Notes: generated by a model not told the origin, from the letters alone. Positions 46,553 to 56,613 are shown, numbered from the stretch's first letter. The stretch: 64,000 nt of DNA from CADEED01 sp963711635 (GCA_963711635.1 CAVQEZ010000012.1:124001-188000); one strand, 5' to 3'. Translations and numbers: made by a program.

Positions 46553-47515
46553 ATGCGCACTCGACACCTCTTTTTGACCGCTTTCGCAGCGGCAGCGCTT
46601 GCGCTCGGGGGTTGTGCGTCAACCAGCGGTGGCGGTGGCGGCGGCGGAATGCCCAGCCCCCCATCGGGCGGTGGTGGCGGCGGCGGTGGCATGCCTTCTG
46701 GCGGCGGCGGGATGCCCGGTGGCTCCAGCGGTGGCGGAGGCGGAATGCCTTCGGGTGGCGGTGGAGGCGGAATGCCTTCCGGCGGCGGATCCAGTGGCAT
46801 GCCCGGTGGCAGCAGTGGGATGCCTGGCGGATCGAGCGGCATGCCCGGGCTCCCGGGCGAGAGCGGCGGACCGCAGTCTTCGCTGCCCGGATTGCCGGGT
46901 GAGTCTGGTGATGGTGACGGCGACGGTTCGAGCGGCTCCAGCGGAGATTCATCCTCCGGCAAGGGCGACAAGTCCGGCAGTGCCGGTACCGAAGGCCCCG
47001 GTGGCACCAGTGGTGGCGCTGCGGGTGGCGCCGCGGGTGGCGCGTCGACCTCGGACGAACGCCGCCAGTCGGGCGAGAAGGCGCTGGACGATTCGCTCGG
47101 CGATTTCGACAGCACGCTGAAGAAAGAACAGGAGCGCGTTGCCAAGGAGCGCGATGCGCGCGGCACTGCCGAAGGTGAAGGCGGCAGCGGTTCGGCCGAC
47201 AGCTCCGGTGACGGTGGCAACAGTGGCGGAGCACCGGGTGGCCGTGAAGGCGACCTCAAGCAGGCCGGCACCGCCGGTTCGTCGGGCTCGCCCGATGGCA
47301 ATGGAGACGCGAGCCAGGCTGGCAACCAGCAGGGCAACAAGAGTGGCAAGAGCATCGGTGCCGGTGGCGGCAGCGGCGGCGGTCCGCAGACCAGCGGCAG
47401 CGACGATGACATCGTGGCGCGGCGCCTGCGCAAGGCAGCCGAGGAAGAAACGGATCCAGAGCTGAAGGACCGACTCTGGAAGGAATACAACGACTATAAA
47501 AAGTCGGCGAAGTGA
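46553..47515 (+). CDS. Glycine-rich repeat lipoprotein
   Basis: 320 residues after ATG 46553 (GGAGG ribosome site). Lipobox ALALGGC, Cys21. Residues 26-106 are a low-complexity tract of Gly runs punctuated by Met-Pro-Ser/Gly. Then comes a Gly/Ser/Asp-rich acidic segment with a short helical stretch (ERRQSGEKALDDSLGDFDST, KKEQERVAKERDA), and a charged C-terminus (RRLRKAAEEETDPELKDRLW). It is probably an extended, flexible envelope-anchored protein. No family recognised. Confidence 0.7.
   Translation: MRTRHLFLTAFAAAALALGGCASTSGGGGGGGMPSPPSGGGGGGGGMPSGGGGMPGGSSGGGGGMPSGGGGGGMPSGGGSSGMPGGSSGMPGGSSGMPGLPGESGGPQSSLPGLPGESGDGDGDGSSGSSGDSSSGKGDKSGSAGTEGPGGTSGGAAGGAAGGASTSDERRQSGEKALDDSLGDFDSTLKKEQERVAKERDARGTAEGEGGSGSADSSGDGGNSGGAPGGREGDLKQAGTAGSSGSPDGNGDASQAGNQQGNKSGKSIGAGGGSGGGPQTSGSDDDIVARRLRKAAEEETDPELKDRLWKEYNDYKKSAK
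46628..46870 (+). repeat. In-gene GGN/ATGCC low-complexity repeat
   Basis: Tract encoding repeated Gly(4-8)-Met-Pro-Ser/Gly units, with the terminal units GMPGGSS repeated exactly (GSSGMPGGSSGMPG). It is a coding tandem repeat prone to slippage, and length variation between strains would be expected. Confidence 0.8.
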
Positions 47516-47545
47516 CGCAAGGACGCGTGTATTCGAGGTGAAGTC

Positions 47546-48844
47546 ATGAGCGGCAAACTACTCGCAGGATCAGTGCTCGCGGCGGCACTCGCGCTCACCG
47601 GCTGCGTGACCAGCGAAACCAGGCCGATTCCGAAGGTCGAGGCCAAGCAGGCCACGGTGCACATACCCGAGTCCGAGTTGTTGGACGTCGGCATCCGGGT
47701 GCTGGACCCCGGCATTCCGGAGAACCTCAAGGACAACGAAGAGGCGCTGGCCAAGAAGCGCATTTATCCCGACCTGCGCAAGGCCGAGGCGCGCTACATC
47801 CCGACGCTGCTGCGCGAAACGCTCGAGGCCACGGCGCAGTGGGGCGCGGTGCGCGTGATTCCCAACAATGCGGAATTCGTCGACGTCATCGTCACCGGCC
47901 AGCTGATCGACTCCAACGGCGGCTTCCTGGCCATCGACGTCACGGTGAGCGACGCGGCCGGGCGCGTGTGGATCAAGGACAAGCGCTACTCCAGCCTCGT
48001 GGATCTCGGCGCCTACAGGACCAGCGCTTCGATGAAGGCGCGCGATCCGTTTCAGAATGTCTATTCCGAAATCGCCAACGACATGGTGCTGGCGCGCGAC
48101 AAGCTGACCGCGCTCGATCGCGAAAACATCCGCAAGGTGGCGAGCCTGCGCTTCGCCGAAGACCTGGCACCGGACGCCATGGCCGGCATGACCGCCAAGG
48201 ACAAGAACGGCGTCACGCAGGTCGTGCGCCTGCCCGCCGACGGCGATCCGACTCTCGGCCGCATCGAGAAGATTCGCGAGCGCGACACCGCCGTGGTCGA
48301 CACGGTGAACGATTACTACGCGAGCTTCCACGACAACATGGAAGATTCTTACGGCAGCTGGCGCCAGACCAGCTTCACCGAGCTTGAGAAGGAAATGCGC
48401 GCGCGCTCCGCTGCGCGCACGCGCACCGTGCTCGGCGCCGCGGCGCTCATCGCCAGCATCTTCGCGCCCAATTCCTGCAGCACCTACGACAGCTGCCGCA
48501 TCGCCGACGCCGCGCGTAATGCCGGCGCGATGGGCGGCATCGCCGCCATTCTTTCGGGCGTGAAGAAATATGCCGACGCCCGTACGCATGCCGACGCGCT
48601 CAAGGAACTCACGACCAGCTTCCAGTCGGAGGTGGCTCCGCAGGTGGTCGAAGTCGAAGGTCACACCCTGCGACTGACCGGCACCGTGGAAGACCAGTAC
48701 CGTGAGTGGCGCAAACTGCTCAAGCAGCTGTATCTGGAAGAGACCGGCGCTGCCGCCGCTCCGCCGCCTGCGCCTCCCGCGCCGGCACCGGCGAGCACCA
48801 CCACCACGACGGCCACGTCGGGTGGTGTCAAGCCGTCGAGCTGA
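47546..48844 (+). CDS. Lipoprotein of unknown function with C-terminal TM-like and Pro-rich tail
   Basis: 432 residues. Lipobox LALTGC, Cys20. The body includes IRVLDPGIPENLKDNEEALA, RYIPTLLRETLEATAQWGAV, NAEFVDVIVTGQLIDSNGGF and AAGRVWIKDKRYSS, like periplasmic proteins that assemble by beta-sheet addition. A short hydrophobic stretch (GAAALIASIFAPNSC) and a paired Cys region follow, and the end is Pro/Thr-rich. I do not recognise the family. It is 22 bases before the kinase gene. Confidence 0.72.
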   Translation: MSGKLLAGSVLAAALALTGCVTSETRPIPKVEAKQATVHIPESELLDVGIRVLDPGIPENLKDNEEALAKKRIYPDLRKAEARYIPTLLRETLEATAQWGAVRVIPNNAEFVDVIVTGQLIDSNGGFLAIDVTVSDAAGRVWIKDKRYSSLVDLGAYRTSASMKARDPFQNVYSEIANDMVLARDKLTALDRENIRKVASLRFAEDLAPDAMAGMTAKDKNGVTQVVRLPADGDPTLGRIEKIRERDTAVVDTVNDYYASFHDNMEDSYGSWRQTSFTELEKEMRARSAARTRTVLGAAALIASIFAPNSCSTYDSCRIADAARNAGAMGGIAAILSGVKKYADARTHADALKELTTSFQSEVAPQVVEVEGHTLRLTGTVEDQYREWRKLLKQLYLEETGAAAAPPPAPPAPAPASTTTTTATSGGVKPSS

Positions 48845-48866
48845 GCTGAGCCGAGCCACCAGATTT

Positions 48867-51254
48867 GTGACAAACCAGAACCAGGCCGGCACGAAGCTGT
48901 GCGGCCGTTTCGTGCTGATCGAAAAACTTGGTGCCGGCGGTTACGGCGAGGTCTGGCGTGCGCGTGACGAACTGCGCGACGTCGAAATCGCGCTCAAGAT
49001 TCTCTATTCGCAGTTCGCGAATTCAGAACCCGCCTGGCAGGTGTTCCAGCGCGAATTCACGCTGACCGCGCGACTCAACCATCCGGGCGTCCTGCGCGTG
49101 TTCGAGCCGGTGCGCGCGGGTGACGCCACGGTCTTGCCGATGGTGCTGGCGCCGGGCGGCGACCTGCGGCAGATGCGCGGCGCGTCGTACACGAAGATTC
49201 TGCCCATGCTCATCGATGTGGCCGCGGCGCTCGAGCACGCGCACGCGCGCCGCATCGTGCATCGCGACCTCAAGCCGTCGAACGTGCTGCTGGACGGCGC
49301 AGGTCGACCGCTGCTGGCGGATTTCGGCGCGGGCGCCTCCGAGGGTGACGACACCTCGGGCCCGCCGGGGTCACCGTTCTCGGCCAGTCCGCAACAGCTG
49401 GGCGGCGAGCCGGCGCGACCGGCCGACGACATTTACGGCCTGGGTGCCCTGGCCTACGAACTGCTTTCCGGTTACCCGCCGTTCTACCCGGCCTTCGATG
49501 CGAAGAAGATCGCCACCGAACCGGTGCCGCGACTCAAGCCGGTCAAGCCCATCCCGCCGCGACTCGAACTACTGGTCTCCTGGCTGCTCGCCAAGCAGGC
49601 CCGCGAGCGTCCGCCGTCCATGCGGCACGTGGCGGATGAAATGAACGCGGTGCTGCAGGACACGCTGGGTCTCGAGAATGCTCCCGCCGAAAGCGCTTCG
49701 GAGTCGGAAGCGGCCTTGCTTGGCGCTGCCGCGGACAACCTCACGCCGGCCGTCATGGCGGGCGAGGACGATCCGCCGATCGTCAGCGACGTGCGCGAGC
49801 TCGAAGAAATCGATCCGGGACTTCTGCCCAAGGTCGACGAGCTGCGCGCGCAGGTGGTGCGCGAGCAGCGCACGCGCAATCGGCGCCGCGGCTGGGCCAT
49901 CGCGGCCGGCCTGGTGGTGGTGGTCGGCGCCGCCTATTTCCTGCTGCCCAAGCTCGCGAGTCAGCAGAAGGTGGACGTCACGACGCTGAACGTGCCCGCC
50001 GGTCCCACTGACGACGACGTGGCGGCGGAAAAGAAAGCCAGCGACCTCGCCACCCAGCACGAGGCACTGGCCAAACGCATCCAGGACCTGGACGCGCACG
50101 CCGCCGCGCAGTGGGGCGGCGACGATTTCGCCGCCGCGCGCAAATCGCTCGACGACATCGGCGGCATGCTCGAGCGCCGCAAGTACGAGCAGGTGGAAGC
50201 GCCACTCACGGCGCTGGACAAGGCGCTCACCGAAATCGAGGCGCGCCTGCAGGCGGCGCTGGCGGCGAAGATTTCCGAGGGCGCACGGGCGCTCACGGCC
50301 GGGGAATTCGAGAACTCACGCCAGGCCTACGAGACCGCGCTCAAGATCGAACCCGGCAACACCGCGGCCACCGAGGGGCTGGGCAAGGTGGCCGCCGCGA
50401 GCGGCGTGGTGCCGACATTGGCCGACGCCGAAAACGCGGAGAACGCCAAGGACCTGGCCAAGGCGCAGACGTTGTTCGCCGATGTGCTCAAGCGCAATCC
50501 CGGCAACGTCGCGGCGACCGAGGGCCTGGCACGCGTTCGGCGCGCCATGGCCGACAACCAGTTCAACGCCGAATTCGGCGCCGGCCTCGCCGCACTCAAT
50601 GCCGGCCGCCTGCCCGAGGCCCGCACCCATCTCGAAAAGGCGCGTCAAATGCGTCCCGACAGTGCCGAGGTGGGCGCGGCCCTGCAGCGTGCTGCGGATA
50701 CCGGCTCGGGGCGCAGCCTCGCGGAGCTCGAGCAGCGCGCCGCGCGCATGGCCAGCGAGGAACGCTGGACCGAGGCTCAGGCCATCTACGACGAAGCCCT
50801 AGGTCGCGATCCAACCCTGGTGTTCGCCATCGAGGGCCGAGCGGCCGTGGCGCCGCGGGCGGAACTCGGCAAACGCCTGCAGGCACTCATAGACAGGCCC
50901 GAGCGGCTGGCGGAGGAGCCGGTACGGGCGGAAGCCCAGCGCCTGCTGGCCCAGGCCGATGCCCTGCCGAAGAAGGGGCCGGTCATCCGCTCGCAGGTGT
51001 CGCGCCTGGAGTTGTTGCTGCCGACGTTCAATCAGCCCGTCATGCTGGCACTCGAATCCGACAACGCCACCGAAGTGGCCATCCAGCGCGTGGGCTTCTT
51101 CGGTGCCTTCGACCGCCGCGAAGTCACTTTGAAGCCCGGCAAGTACACGGTTACCGGCAAGCGCGCCGGTTTCCGCGACGTGCGCCGGGAGATCACGGTG
51201 GCGCCGGGCCAGTCCGAACAGACTATCGTCATCCGTTGCCTGGAACCGATTTGA
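48867..51254 (+). CDS. Transmembrane Ser/Thr protein kinase with TPR and PEGA-like domain
   Basis: 795 residues, GTG start. The Hanks-type kinase domain covers about residues 14-265: glycine loop GAGGYGEV, Lys44 in IALKIL, catalytic loop HRDLKPSN (132-139), and DFG at 152-154. The APE region is replaced by SASPQQLGG. One membrane helix (about 341-358) follows. The periplasmic part has TPR-like repeats (EFENSRQAYETALKIEPGN and LAKAQTLFADVLKRNPGN). The end is a PEGA-like domain (VTLKPGKYTVTGKRAGFRD). It is probably the kinase that phosphorylates FHA-binding partners encoded alongside. Confidence 0.9.
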   Translation: MTNQNQAGTKLCGRFVLIEKLGAGGYGEVWRARDELRDVEIALKILYSQFANSEPAWQVFQREFTLTARLNHPGVLRVFEPVRAGDATVLPMVLAPGGDLRQMRGASYTKILPMLIDVAAALEHAHARRIVHRDLKPSNVLLDGAGRPLLADFGAGASEGDDTSGPPGSPFSASPQQLGGEPARPADDIYGLGALAYELLSGYPPFYPAFDAKKIATEPVPRLKPVKPIPPRLELLVSWLLAKQARERPPSMRHVADEMNAVLQDTLGLENAPAESASESEAALLGAAADNLTPAVMAGEDDPPIVSDVRELEEIDPGLLPKVDELRAQVVREQRTRNRRRGWAIAAGLVVVVGAAYFLLPKLASQQKVDVTTLNVPAGPTDDDVAAEKKASDLATQHEALAKRIQDLDAHAAAQWGGDDFAAARKSLDDIGGMLERRKYEQVEAPLTALDKALTEIEARLQAALAAKISEGARALTAGEFENSRQAYETALKIEPGNTAATEGLGKVAAASGVVPTLADAENAENAKDLAKAQTLFADVLKRNPGNVAATEGLARVRRAMADNQFNAEFGAGLAALNAGRLPEARTHLEKARQMRPDSAEVGAALQRAADTGSGRSLAELEQRAARMASEERWTEAQAIYDEALGRDPTLVFAIEGRAAVAPRAELGKRLQALIDRPERLAEEPVRAEAQRLLAQADALPKKGPVIRSQVSRLELLLPTFNQPVMLALESDNATEVAIQRVGFFGAFDRREVTLKPGKYTVTGKRAGFRDVRREITVAPGQSEQTIVIRCLEPI

Positions 51255-51278
51255 AGTAGCCGCTTTCTAACTGCCCAG

Positions 51279-53751
51279 ATGGAACCCTCGCCCTCATTCG
51301 ACGCCACCATCGTTTTGCGAAGTTCGCAGGGCGAATCGCATTACGGCGCGCGCGTGGTCATCGACCCGGGCTCGGGCGCCCTGCGGTCGGATCACCTCGA
51401 TGCGCCCGCGCCGGTCGACGCACCGCCGCTGGCCTCGCTGCGCTCGGTGGGCGGACGCTGGCTGTTCGATGCCTCACCCGAGGGCCGCATCTTCATCAAC
51501 GGCGTGCCCGTGCAGGGCGCGCGCATCGTCATCGCCGGTGATGTCATCACCATCGCTGGCTCGCAGTTGCTGGTCGAAGAAGCCCAGCCGCGCCAGCTCG
51601 CGCTGCGGCGGTTCGAGCTCGAAGGCACCGACACCTTGCCGCCGGTCGGCGACAGCGTGCGTATTGTCGAAGCGCCGGCCGAAGACTTGTCCATCGATCT
51701 CGGCGAAGTCCCCAGCGTCGAGGGCGCCGCCACCGCGCGCCCGGCACGCGGCGTTCCGCGCAGCACGCTGAACTACATGGCCTGGGGCATGGGTGCGCTG
51801 CTCGTGGCGGTGCTCGCCCTGTTCACGCTGCTGCGGCCCATCGCGCTCGAGCTGCAGCCGGCCGATGCGGACGTGCGTTCGCTCGGCAGCTTCTCGTGGC
51901 AGTCGGCCTCGAGCGTGTTCGTTTTTCCCGGCGAGCACACGTTGCGCGCGGAGCGCACCGGCTACGAGCCGGCCGAATTCAAGGTGGTTGCACGCGGGCC
52001 GGTGCAGGCACGCGCGCTGATCCACCTGGTCAAACTACCCGGCAAGCTGGAAGTCGACAGCCGATGGCGTCAACGCGGAGATCTCCGTGGACGGCAAGCG
52101 CATCGGAAGGGTGCCGGGCACGGTGGACGTGCCCGCGGGCGAGCGCACGCTCACCTTCACGGCACAGCGTTACCTGGACCACGTCGAGCGCGTCAACATC
52201 GCCGGCGGCGGCGAAAAGCAGAAGCTCGAGGTGGAGCTGAAGCCGAACTTCGGCGTGATCAGCATCAGCTCCGTGCCCGCGGGCGCGCAGATCGAAGTCG
52301 ACGGCAAGCCGGCCGGCGTCACGCCGGCAAAGGTCGAGATGGATTCCGGCATGCGGCGCGTGCAGGTGTCGTCTCCCGGGTTGCGGGTCTGGACCTCGAG
52401 CGTGGTGGTGAACGCCGGCGTGCCGCAGAACATCGGGCCCATCGCACTCGGCGCCGCCGACGCGCAGCTCAGCGTGCGCTCCGTGCCCTCGGGCGCGCAG
52501 GTGACCACCGGCGGCAGTTTCCGCGGCGTCACGCCCATCACCATCGAGCTTGCGCCCGGCGTTTCGCACTCGATCACCGTGGCGCGCGCCGGCTACGCGC
52601 CATGGACACGCGAGGTGTTCGCCGAGGCCGGCAAGCAATCGCAGCTCGACGCGCGGCTCTCGGCGCTGCTGGTGCCGGTCCGCATCCAGGGCCAGCCCGC
52701 CGACGCGGAAGTATTCGTGAACGGCAATGCGCGCGGACCCGCGCCCACTTCGATCGAGCTGCCGGCCGCGCGCCATCACATCGAGGTGCGCAAGGAAGGC
52801 TACGACCCCTTCATCACCGACGTGGTGCTCGCGCCCGGCATCGCGCGCACTCTGGAATTCAAGCTGGTGAACCCGAAGGACATCGTCGGCAATTCGCCGG
52901 CGCGGATCACCACCAAGTCGGGCATCCGGCTCATCATCGTCGCCGGCGGCACCTACCAGGCAGGTACCGATCGTCGCGAGCAGGGACGGCGCCCGAACGA
53001 GGGCGCGCACAAGGTGACGCTGGTGCGGCCGTTCTACATGGGCGAGCGCGAAGTCAGCAACGCGCAATTCCGCAAGTTCAAGGAGTCCCACAACTCGGGA
53101 TCCATCGGTAATCAGTCGCTGGACCTCGACAAACAACCCGTCGTGCGCGTGACCTGGGACGATGCCGCCGAATTCTGCAACTGGCTGTCCGCGCAGGAGG
53201 GCCTGCCTCCCGCGTACGTGGCGAGCACACCGGGCGAAGAAGGCACCAGCAGCTTCTCGCTCATCGTGCCGGTCACCAATGGATATCGACTGCCCACCGA
53301 GGCCGAGTGGGAATTCGTGGCGCGCGCCGCGGGGGCCGGCAAACCGCTCAAATACCCCTGGGGCCAGGACCTGCCCGTGGTTTCGGGCAGCGCGAACTTC
53401 GCCGGCAGCGAGGCGCTGGGGCTGGTCGGCGCGGCGCTCGATGGCCACCAGGATGAATTCCCGGCCGCCTCCGCGCCCGCGCTGTTCCCACCCAATGCCA
53501 TGGGCTTTTACGACTTCGCCGGCAATGTGTCCGAGTGGGCCAACGACAAATACCTTTCATTCGTGGCTTCGTCCGCGGTCACCGATCCACTCGGTCCCAC
53601 GGACAGCAAAGGCCACGCCTATCGCGGTTCGAACTGGCGCTCGGCCGCCACGTCGGAGCTTCGTTTCCCGTGGCGCGAAGGTGCCAACGAAGCCAGCGAT
53701 GTCATTGGATTCCGTGTCGCGCGTTACGTGGCGCCCCCGGCACCTCAGTAG
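51279..53751 (+). CDS. Degenerate FHA - TM - PEGA repeats - SUMF1-fold protein, one frameshift
   Basis: About 823 residues. The N-terminal domain resembles a degraded FHA fold (GRIFINGVPVQGARIVIAGD). One helix (MAWGMGALLVAVLALFTLLR) crosses the membrane. Then come about four PEGA repeats (SISSVPAGAQIEVDGKPAGV; LSVRSVPSGAQVTTGGSFRG; IQGQPADAEVFVNGNARGPA). The C-terminal domain is formylglycine-generating-enzyme/SUMF1-like: EVSNAQFRKF, YRLPTEAEWEFVARA, MGFYDFAGNVSEWANDKY, YRGSNWRS. The frame changes near 52062 (GKLEVD to ADGVNAEISVDGK). The two catalytic cysteines of true FGE are absent, so the domain is probably structural or ligand-binding. Confidence 0.85.
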
Positions 53752-53760
53752 GAGATCTTC

Positions 53761-54135
53761 ATGCGCAATATCATTTTCAGCGTGTTTGCCATCGGCGTAG
53801 CCGCGGTTGCCGCGATGACCGCGACCACGGCCATGCTGAATACACCGGTGCGACCGGCGCCGGCCGTCATCGCGCAGAACGTGCAGGCCGATCCGGCCAC
53901 GCCGCCCGCAGCGGAGGGCAAGCCCGCGACCTCGGAAGGCGCTCCTCCGGCCGCCCCCGGCGGTACTCCGGACGCCGGTGCCAAGCCCGCCGGCGGCACG
54001 CCCGCGGTCACCAAGGACACGGCGGCCGACGAGGAGGTCGACAAGGACCCCTACGAAGGCATCGCGCCCGAGGAACTGCCGCCCGATCTGCAGTACAACG
54101 CCGATTCGAGCGTGAGCTTCCCCACGAACATCTGA
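53761..54135 (+). CDS. Small secreted or anchored Ala/Pro-rich protein
   Basis: 124 residues. An N-terminal hydrophobic segment (IIFSVFAIGVAAVAAMTATT) is either a signal peptide or an anchor. A Pro/Ala/Gly-rich linker leads to an acidic C-terminus (ADEEVDKDPYEGIAPEELPP). No recognised fold. Nine bases separate it from the preceding stop and eleven from the next start, so it belongs to the operon and is probably a small subunit of the same assembly. Confidence 0.7.
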   Translation: MRNIIFSVFAIGVAAVAAMTATTAMLNTPVRPAPAVIAQNVQADPATPPAAEGKPATSEGAPPAAPGGTPDAGAKPAGGTPAVTKDTAADEEVDKDPYEGIAPEELPPDLQYNADSSVSFPTNI

Positions 54136-54146
54136 GCTAACTACCC

Positions 54147-55508
54147 GTGTACGGCATCCACTTCGACCACCACACCCTGTCCATCGCGCGCGACGGGGAG
54201 CTGCTCGCGAGCGAGCCGCTGGCGGTCGAGACCGTGGCTCCCGAGCCGAGTGCCGGCAGCGCGGCGCTGGCGGTGGCACGTGGCCGGCCCGACGAAGTCT
54301 CGCTGGGACACTGGCGCGAGCTCGGACGCAATGAAGCGGCAGCGCGCAACGTGGCACGCGAGATGATCGCGCAGCTGCGCACACTGGGTGTCGGCGAGCG
54401 CATCGACGCCGTGATCGCCGTGCCCGCGGATCTCGACGTCACGGCGCTGACCAGCCTGCGTGGTGCGCTGCATGCGGCGGGCGTCGACGCGCGCGACTTT
54501 GTCGATGCCGGCGCACTCACCGCCGCGGCGGTCGCCGAGCGCGGACATTACGTGTTGCTCGAAGCCGGCTGGCGTTCGGCCACCGCGGCGCGCGTCGCCG
54601 GCGGGCCGGAGTGCCTGGTCGAGGAATCCTTCGTGAGCGAGCGGGCGAACCTGCTCGACGTCTACGACCTGTGGCTCATCGGCGTGTCTGCGCTCATGGT
54701 CAAGAACACGCGCTTCGACCCGCTGCTCAGCCTTGCGGTCGAGCAGAGCCTGTTCGCGGCACTGCCCCAGGTGGCGGCGCGTGCGGCCACCGAGGGCAAG
54801 GCCGAGGCCGTGCTGGAAGAAAACGGCTCGCGTTTCGCGGTCGAGGTGGATGCGCAGTTGTTCGCCGATGCCGCGCAAACGTTTTATCGCGAGCTGGCGC
54901 GATTGGCCCGCTCCGCGCGCATCGCCGGACAATCCGCCGCGCTGGTGCTGCCGGCCGAGTCGCGGCGCTGGCCCGGATTTCTCACGCGGCTGCTGGAGAA
55001 TGAGCGGGATGGCGTGGTGATCGTGCCCCCCGGCCTCGCGGCCGTGGCCGCATCGCTGCAGGCGGCCGACCCGGCCGCTGCGCCGCGCCTGCGCCGGCGC
55101 GTGGCGCGTATCGCCGATCACGCGCTCGCCTCGGCCATCGAATACGTGTCCTCGGTCACCACCTCGCCGGGCGGAGCGCTTCCGGTCACGCACATTCTCT
55201 TTGGCGGCGATTCGATGCGCTTCCCCGAGACCGGCGTGGTCATCGGCACGGAAGAGGTATCGAACACGCCGCACATCACGCTGCCGCGCGCGGCCGCCGG
55301 CGTATCCCGGCGCCACTGTTCGCTGCGTCGTGAAGGCGAACGCACCATCCTCATCGATCACAGCCGCTACGGCACCTGGGTGAATGGCGCGCGCGTGCGC
55401 GAGCGCGCGGCCGTGCGCGCGGGCGACCGCGTGCGCGTGGGCACCCCCGGCGTCGAATTCACGCTCATATCCGCGGCGGCGTTCTCACGCGAGGTCTCGC
55501 CGACATGA
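54147..55508 (+). CDS. ASKHA-like (actin/Hsp70-fold?) protein with C-terminal FHA domain
   Basis: 453 residues, GTG start. The N-terminus MYGIHFDHHTLSIARDGELL has the look of a degenerate phosphate-1 loop of the actin/Hsp70 superfamily; HYVLLEAGWRSATAARVAGG and THILFGGDSMRF could be the phosphate-2 and adenosine segments. The ASKHA call is a guess from pattern. The C-terminal FHA domain is clear (TGVVIGTEEVSNTPHITLPR, AAAGVSRRHCSLRREG, SRYGTWVNGARV). It is the likely reader of the kinase in the same operon. Confidence 0.72.
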   Translation: MYGIHFDHHTLSIARDGELLASEPLAVETVAPEPSAGSAALAVARGRPDEVSLGHWRELGRNEAAARNVAREMIAQLRTLGVGERIDAVIAVPADLDVTALTSLRGALHAAGVDARDFVDAGALTAAAVAERGHYVLLEAGWRSATAARVAGGPECLVEESFVSERANLLDVYDLWLIGVSALMVKNTRFDPLLSLAVEQSLFAALPQVAARAATEGKAEAVLEENGSRFAVEVDAQLFADAAQTFYRELARLARSARIAGQSAALVLPAESRRWPGFLTRLLENERDGVVIVPPGLAAVAASLQAADPAAAPRLRRRVARIADHALASAIEYVSSVTTSPGGALPVTHILFGGDSMRFPETGVVIGTEEVSNTPHITLPRAAAGVSRRHCSLRREGERTILIDHSRYGTWVNGARVRERAAVRAGDRVRVGTPGVEFTLISAAAFSREVSPT

Positions 55509-55521
55509 TTACGAGTGCAAG

Positions 55522-56613
55522 ATGAGAAAGCGCCGCGCGTTCGAAGTATTCACGCTGTCGTTCCTCGACTGCATCTGCTGCGGCTTCGGCGCGGTGGTGC
55601 TGTTCTACACCATCGTGCAGGCGCAGGCCGGCGCGCAGGAAATCCTGCGGCTCGATGAGCTCACCGGCGAAGTGCGCAAGCTCGAGGAAGAAGTGCTGGT
55701 CGGACAGAAGAACCTGGTGCTGCTGCGCAATGCGCTGGAGAAGACCGACGAGGACGCGGCGGCGGCGAAGGCGCGCGCCATCCGCGTGGCCGCGGAGCTG
55801 AAGAAGTTGCAGGAGACCTCGGTCCATCCGAACGACACGATCGCGACACGCGAGCACATCAACAAGCTGATCGCGGACATCAAGTCACTGGAGGAAGGAA
55901 ACAAGCGGCTGGCAGGCGGCGCGCTCGACAAGGGCCCGGCGGGCGATCGCATCAAGGCCTTCCGCGGACGCGGTGACCGCCGCTACATCAGCGCGCTGCG
56001 CATCAAGGGCAAACGCGTGCTCGTGCTGCTCGACACCTCGGCCAGCATGATGGAAGACGACGTGGTCAAGATCATCCGGCTGCGCAACCAGCCGGAGGCC
56101 GCGCGCAAGCTCGCGCCCAAGTGGCGGCGCGCGCTGGACATGGTCGAATGGGTCAGCGCGCAGCTGCCGGCCAACAGCCAGTTCCAGGTGTACGGCTTCA
56201 ATGTGAAGACCAAGGCCGTGGTGAACGATACCCACGGCAAGTGGCTGGACTCGAACGACCCGCGCGCCATCAACAACGTGCTGACCGCCGCGCGCGGCAT
56301 CGTGCCCAGTGACGGCACCAGCCTCGTGAACGCCTTGCTCTCGGCGCGCACCATCAATCCGCAGCCCGACCAGATCATCCTGATCACCGACGGCCTGCCT
56401 ACCCAGGGCTCGGTGCCGCCGTCGCGCAAGTTCATCAACGTGCGCGAACGCGAGAAGCTGTTCGACGACGCGTTGAAGACCGTGAACAAGGACCTGCCCA
56501 TGGACATCGTGCTGCTGCCGATGAAGGGCGACCTGCTCGCGGCGCACGCCTACTGGCGCCTGGCGCGCCGCACCGGCGGCTCGTACGTCATCCCGTCGCG
56601 CGACTGGCCGTAG
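55522..56613 (+). CDS. Membrane-anchored von Willebrand factor A protein, paralogue 1
   Basis: 363 residues. The N-terminus FEVFTLSFLDCICCGFGAVV is an unusual Cys-containing membrane segment, followed by a coiled coil (LDELTGEVRKLEEEVLVGQK). The vWA domain follows, with a complete MIDAS: DTSAS (LVLLDTSASMMEDD), PSDGTS and LITDGLPTQG. It is 13 bases after the FHA gene. The same N-terminal motif occurs in the next gene, so the two form a pair, probably a heterodimer in the inner membrane. Confidence 0.85.
   Translation: MRKRRAFEVFTLSFLDCICCGFGAVVLFYTIVQAQAGAQEILRLDELTGEVRKLEEEVLVGQKNLVLLRNALEKTDEDAAAAKARAIRVAAELKKLQETSVHPNDTIATREHINKLIADIKSLEEGNKRLAGGALDKGPAGDRIKAFRGRGDRRYISALRIKGKRVLVLLDTSASMMEDDVVKIIRLRNQPEAARKLAPKWRRALDMVEWVSAQLPANSQFQVYGFNVKTKAVVNDTHGKWLDSNDPRAINNVLTAARGIVPSDGTSLVNALLSARTINPQPDQIILITDGLPTQGSVPPSRKFINVREREKLFDDALKTVNKDLPMDIVLLPMKGDLLAAHAYWRLARRTGGSYVIPSRDWP

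Noticed and set aside
46628..46870. Repeat tract considered as a CRISPR array
   Set aside because: Units are short, of unequal length, without spacers, and lie in frame inside a lipoprotein gene.
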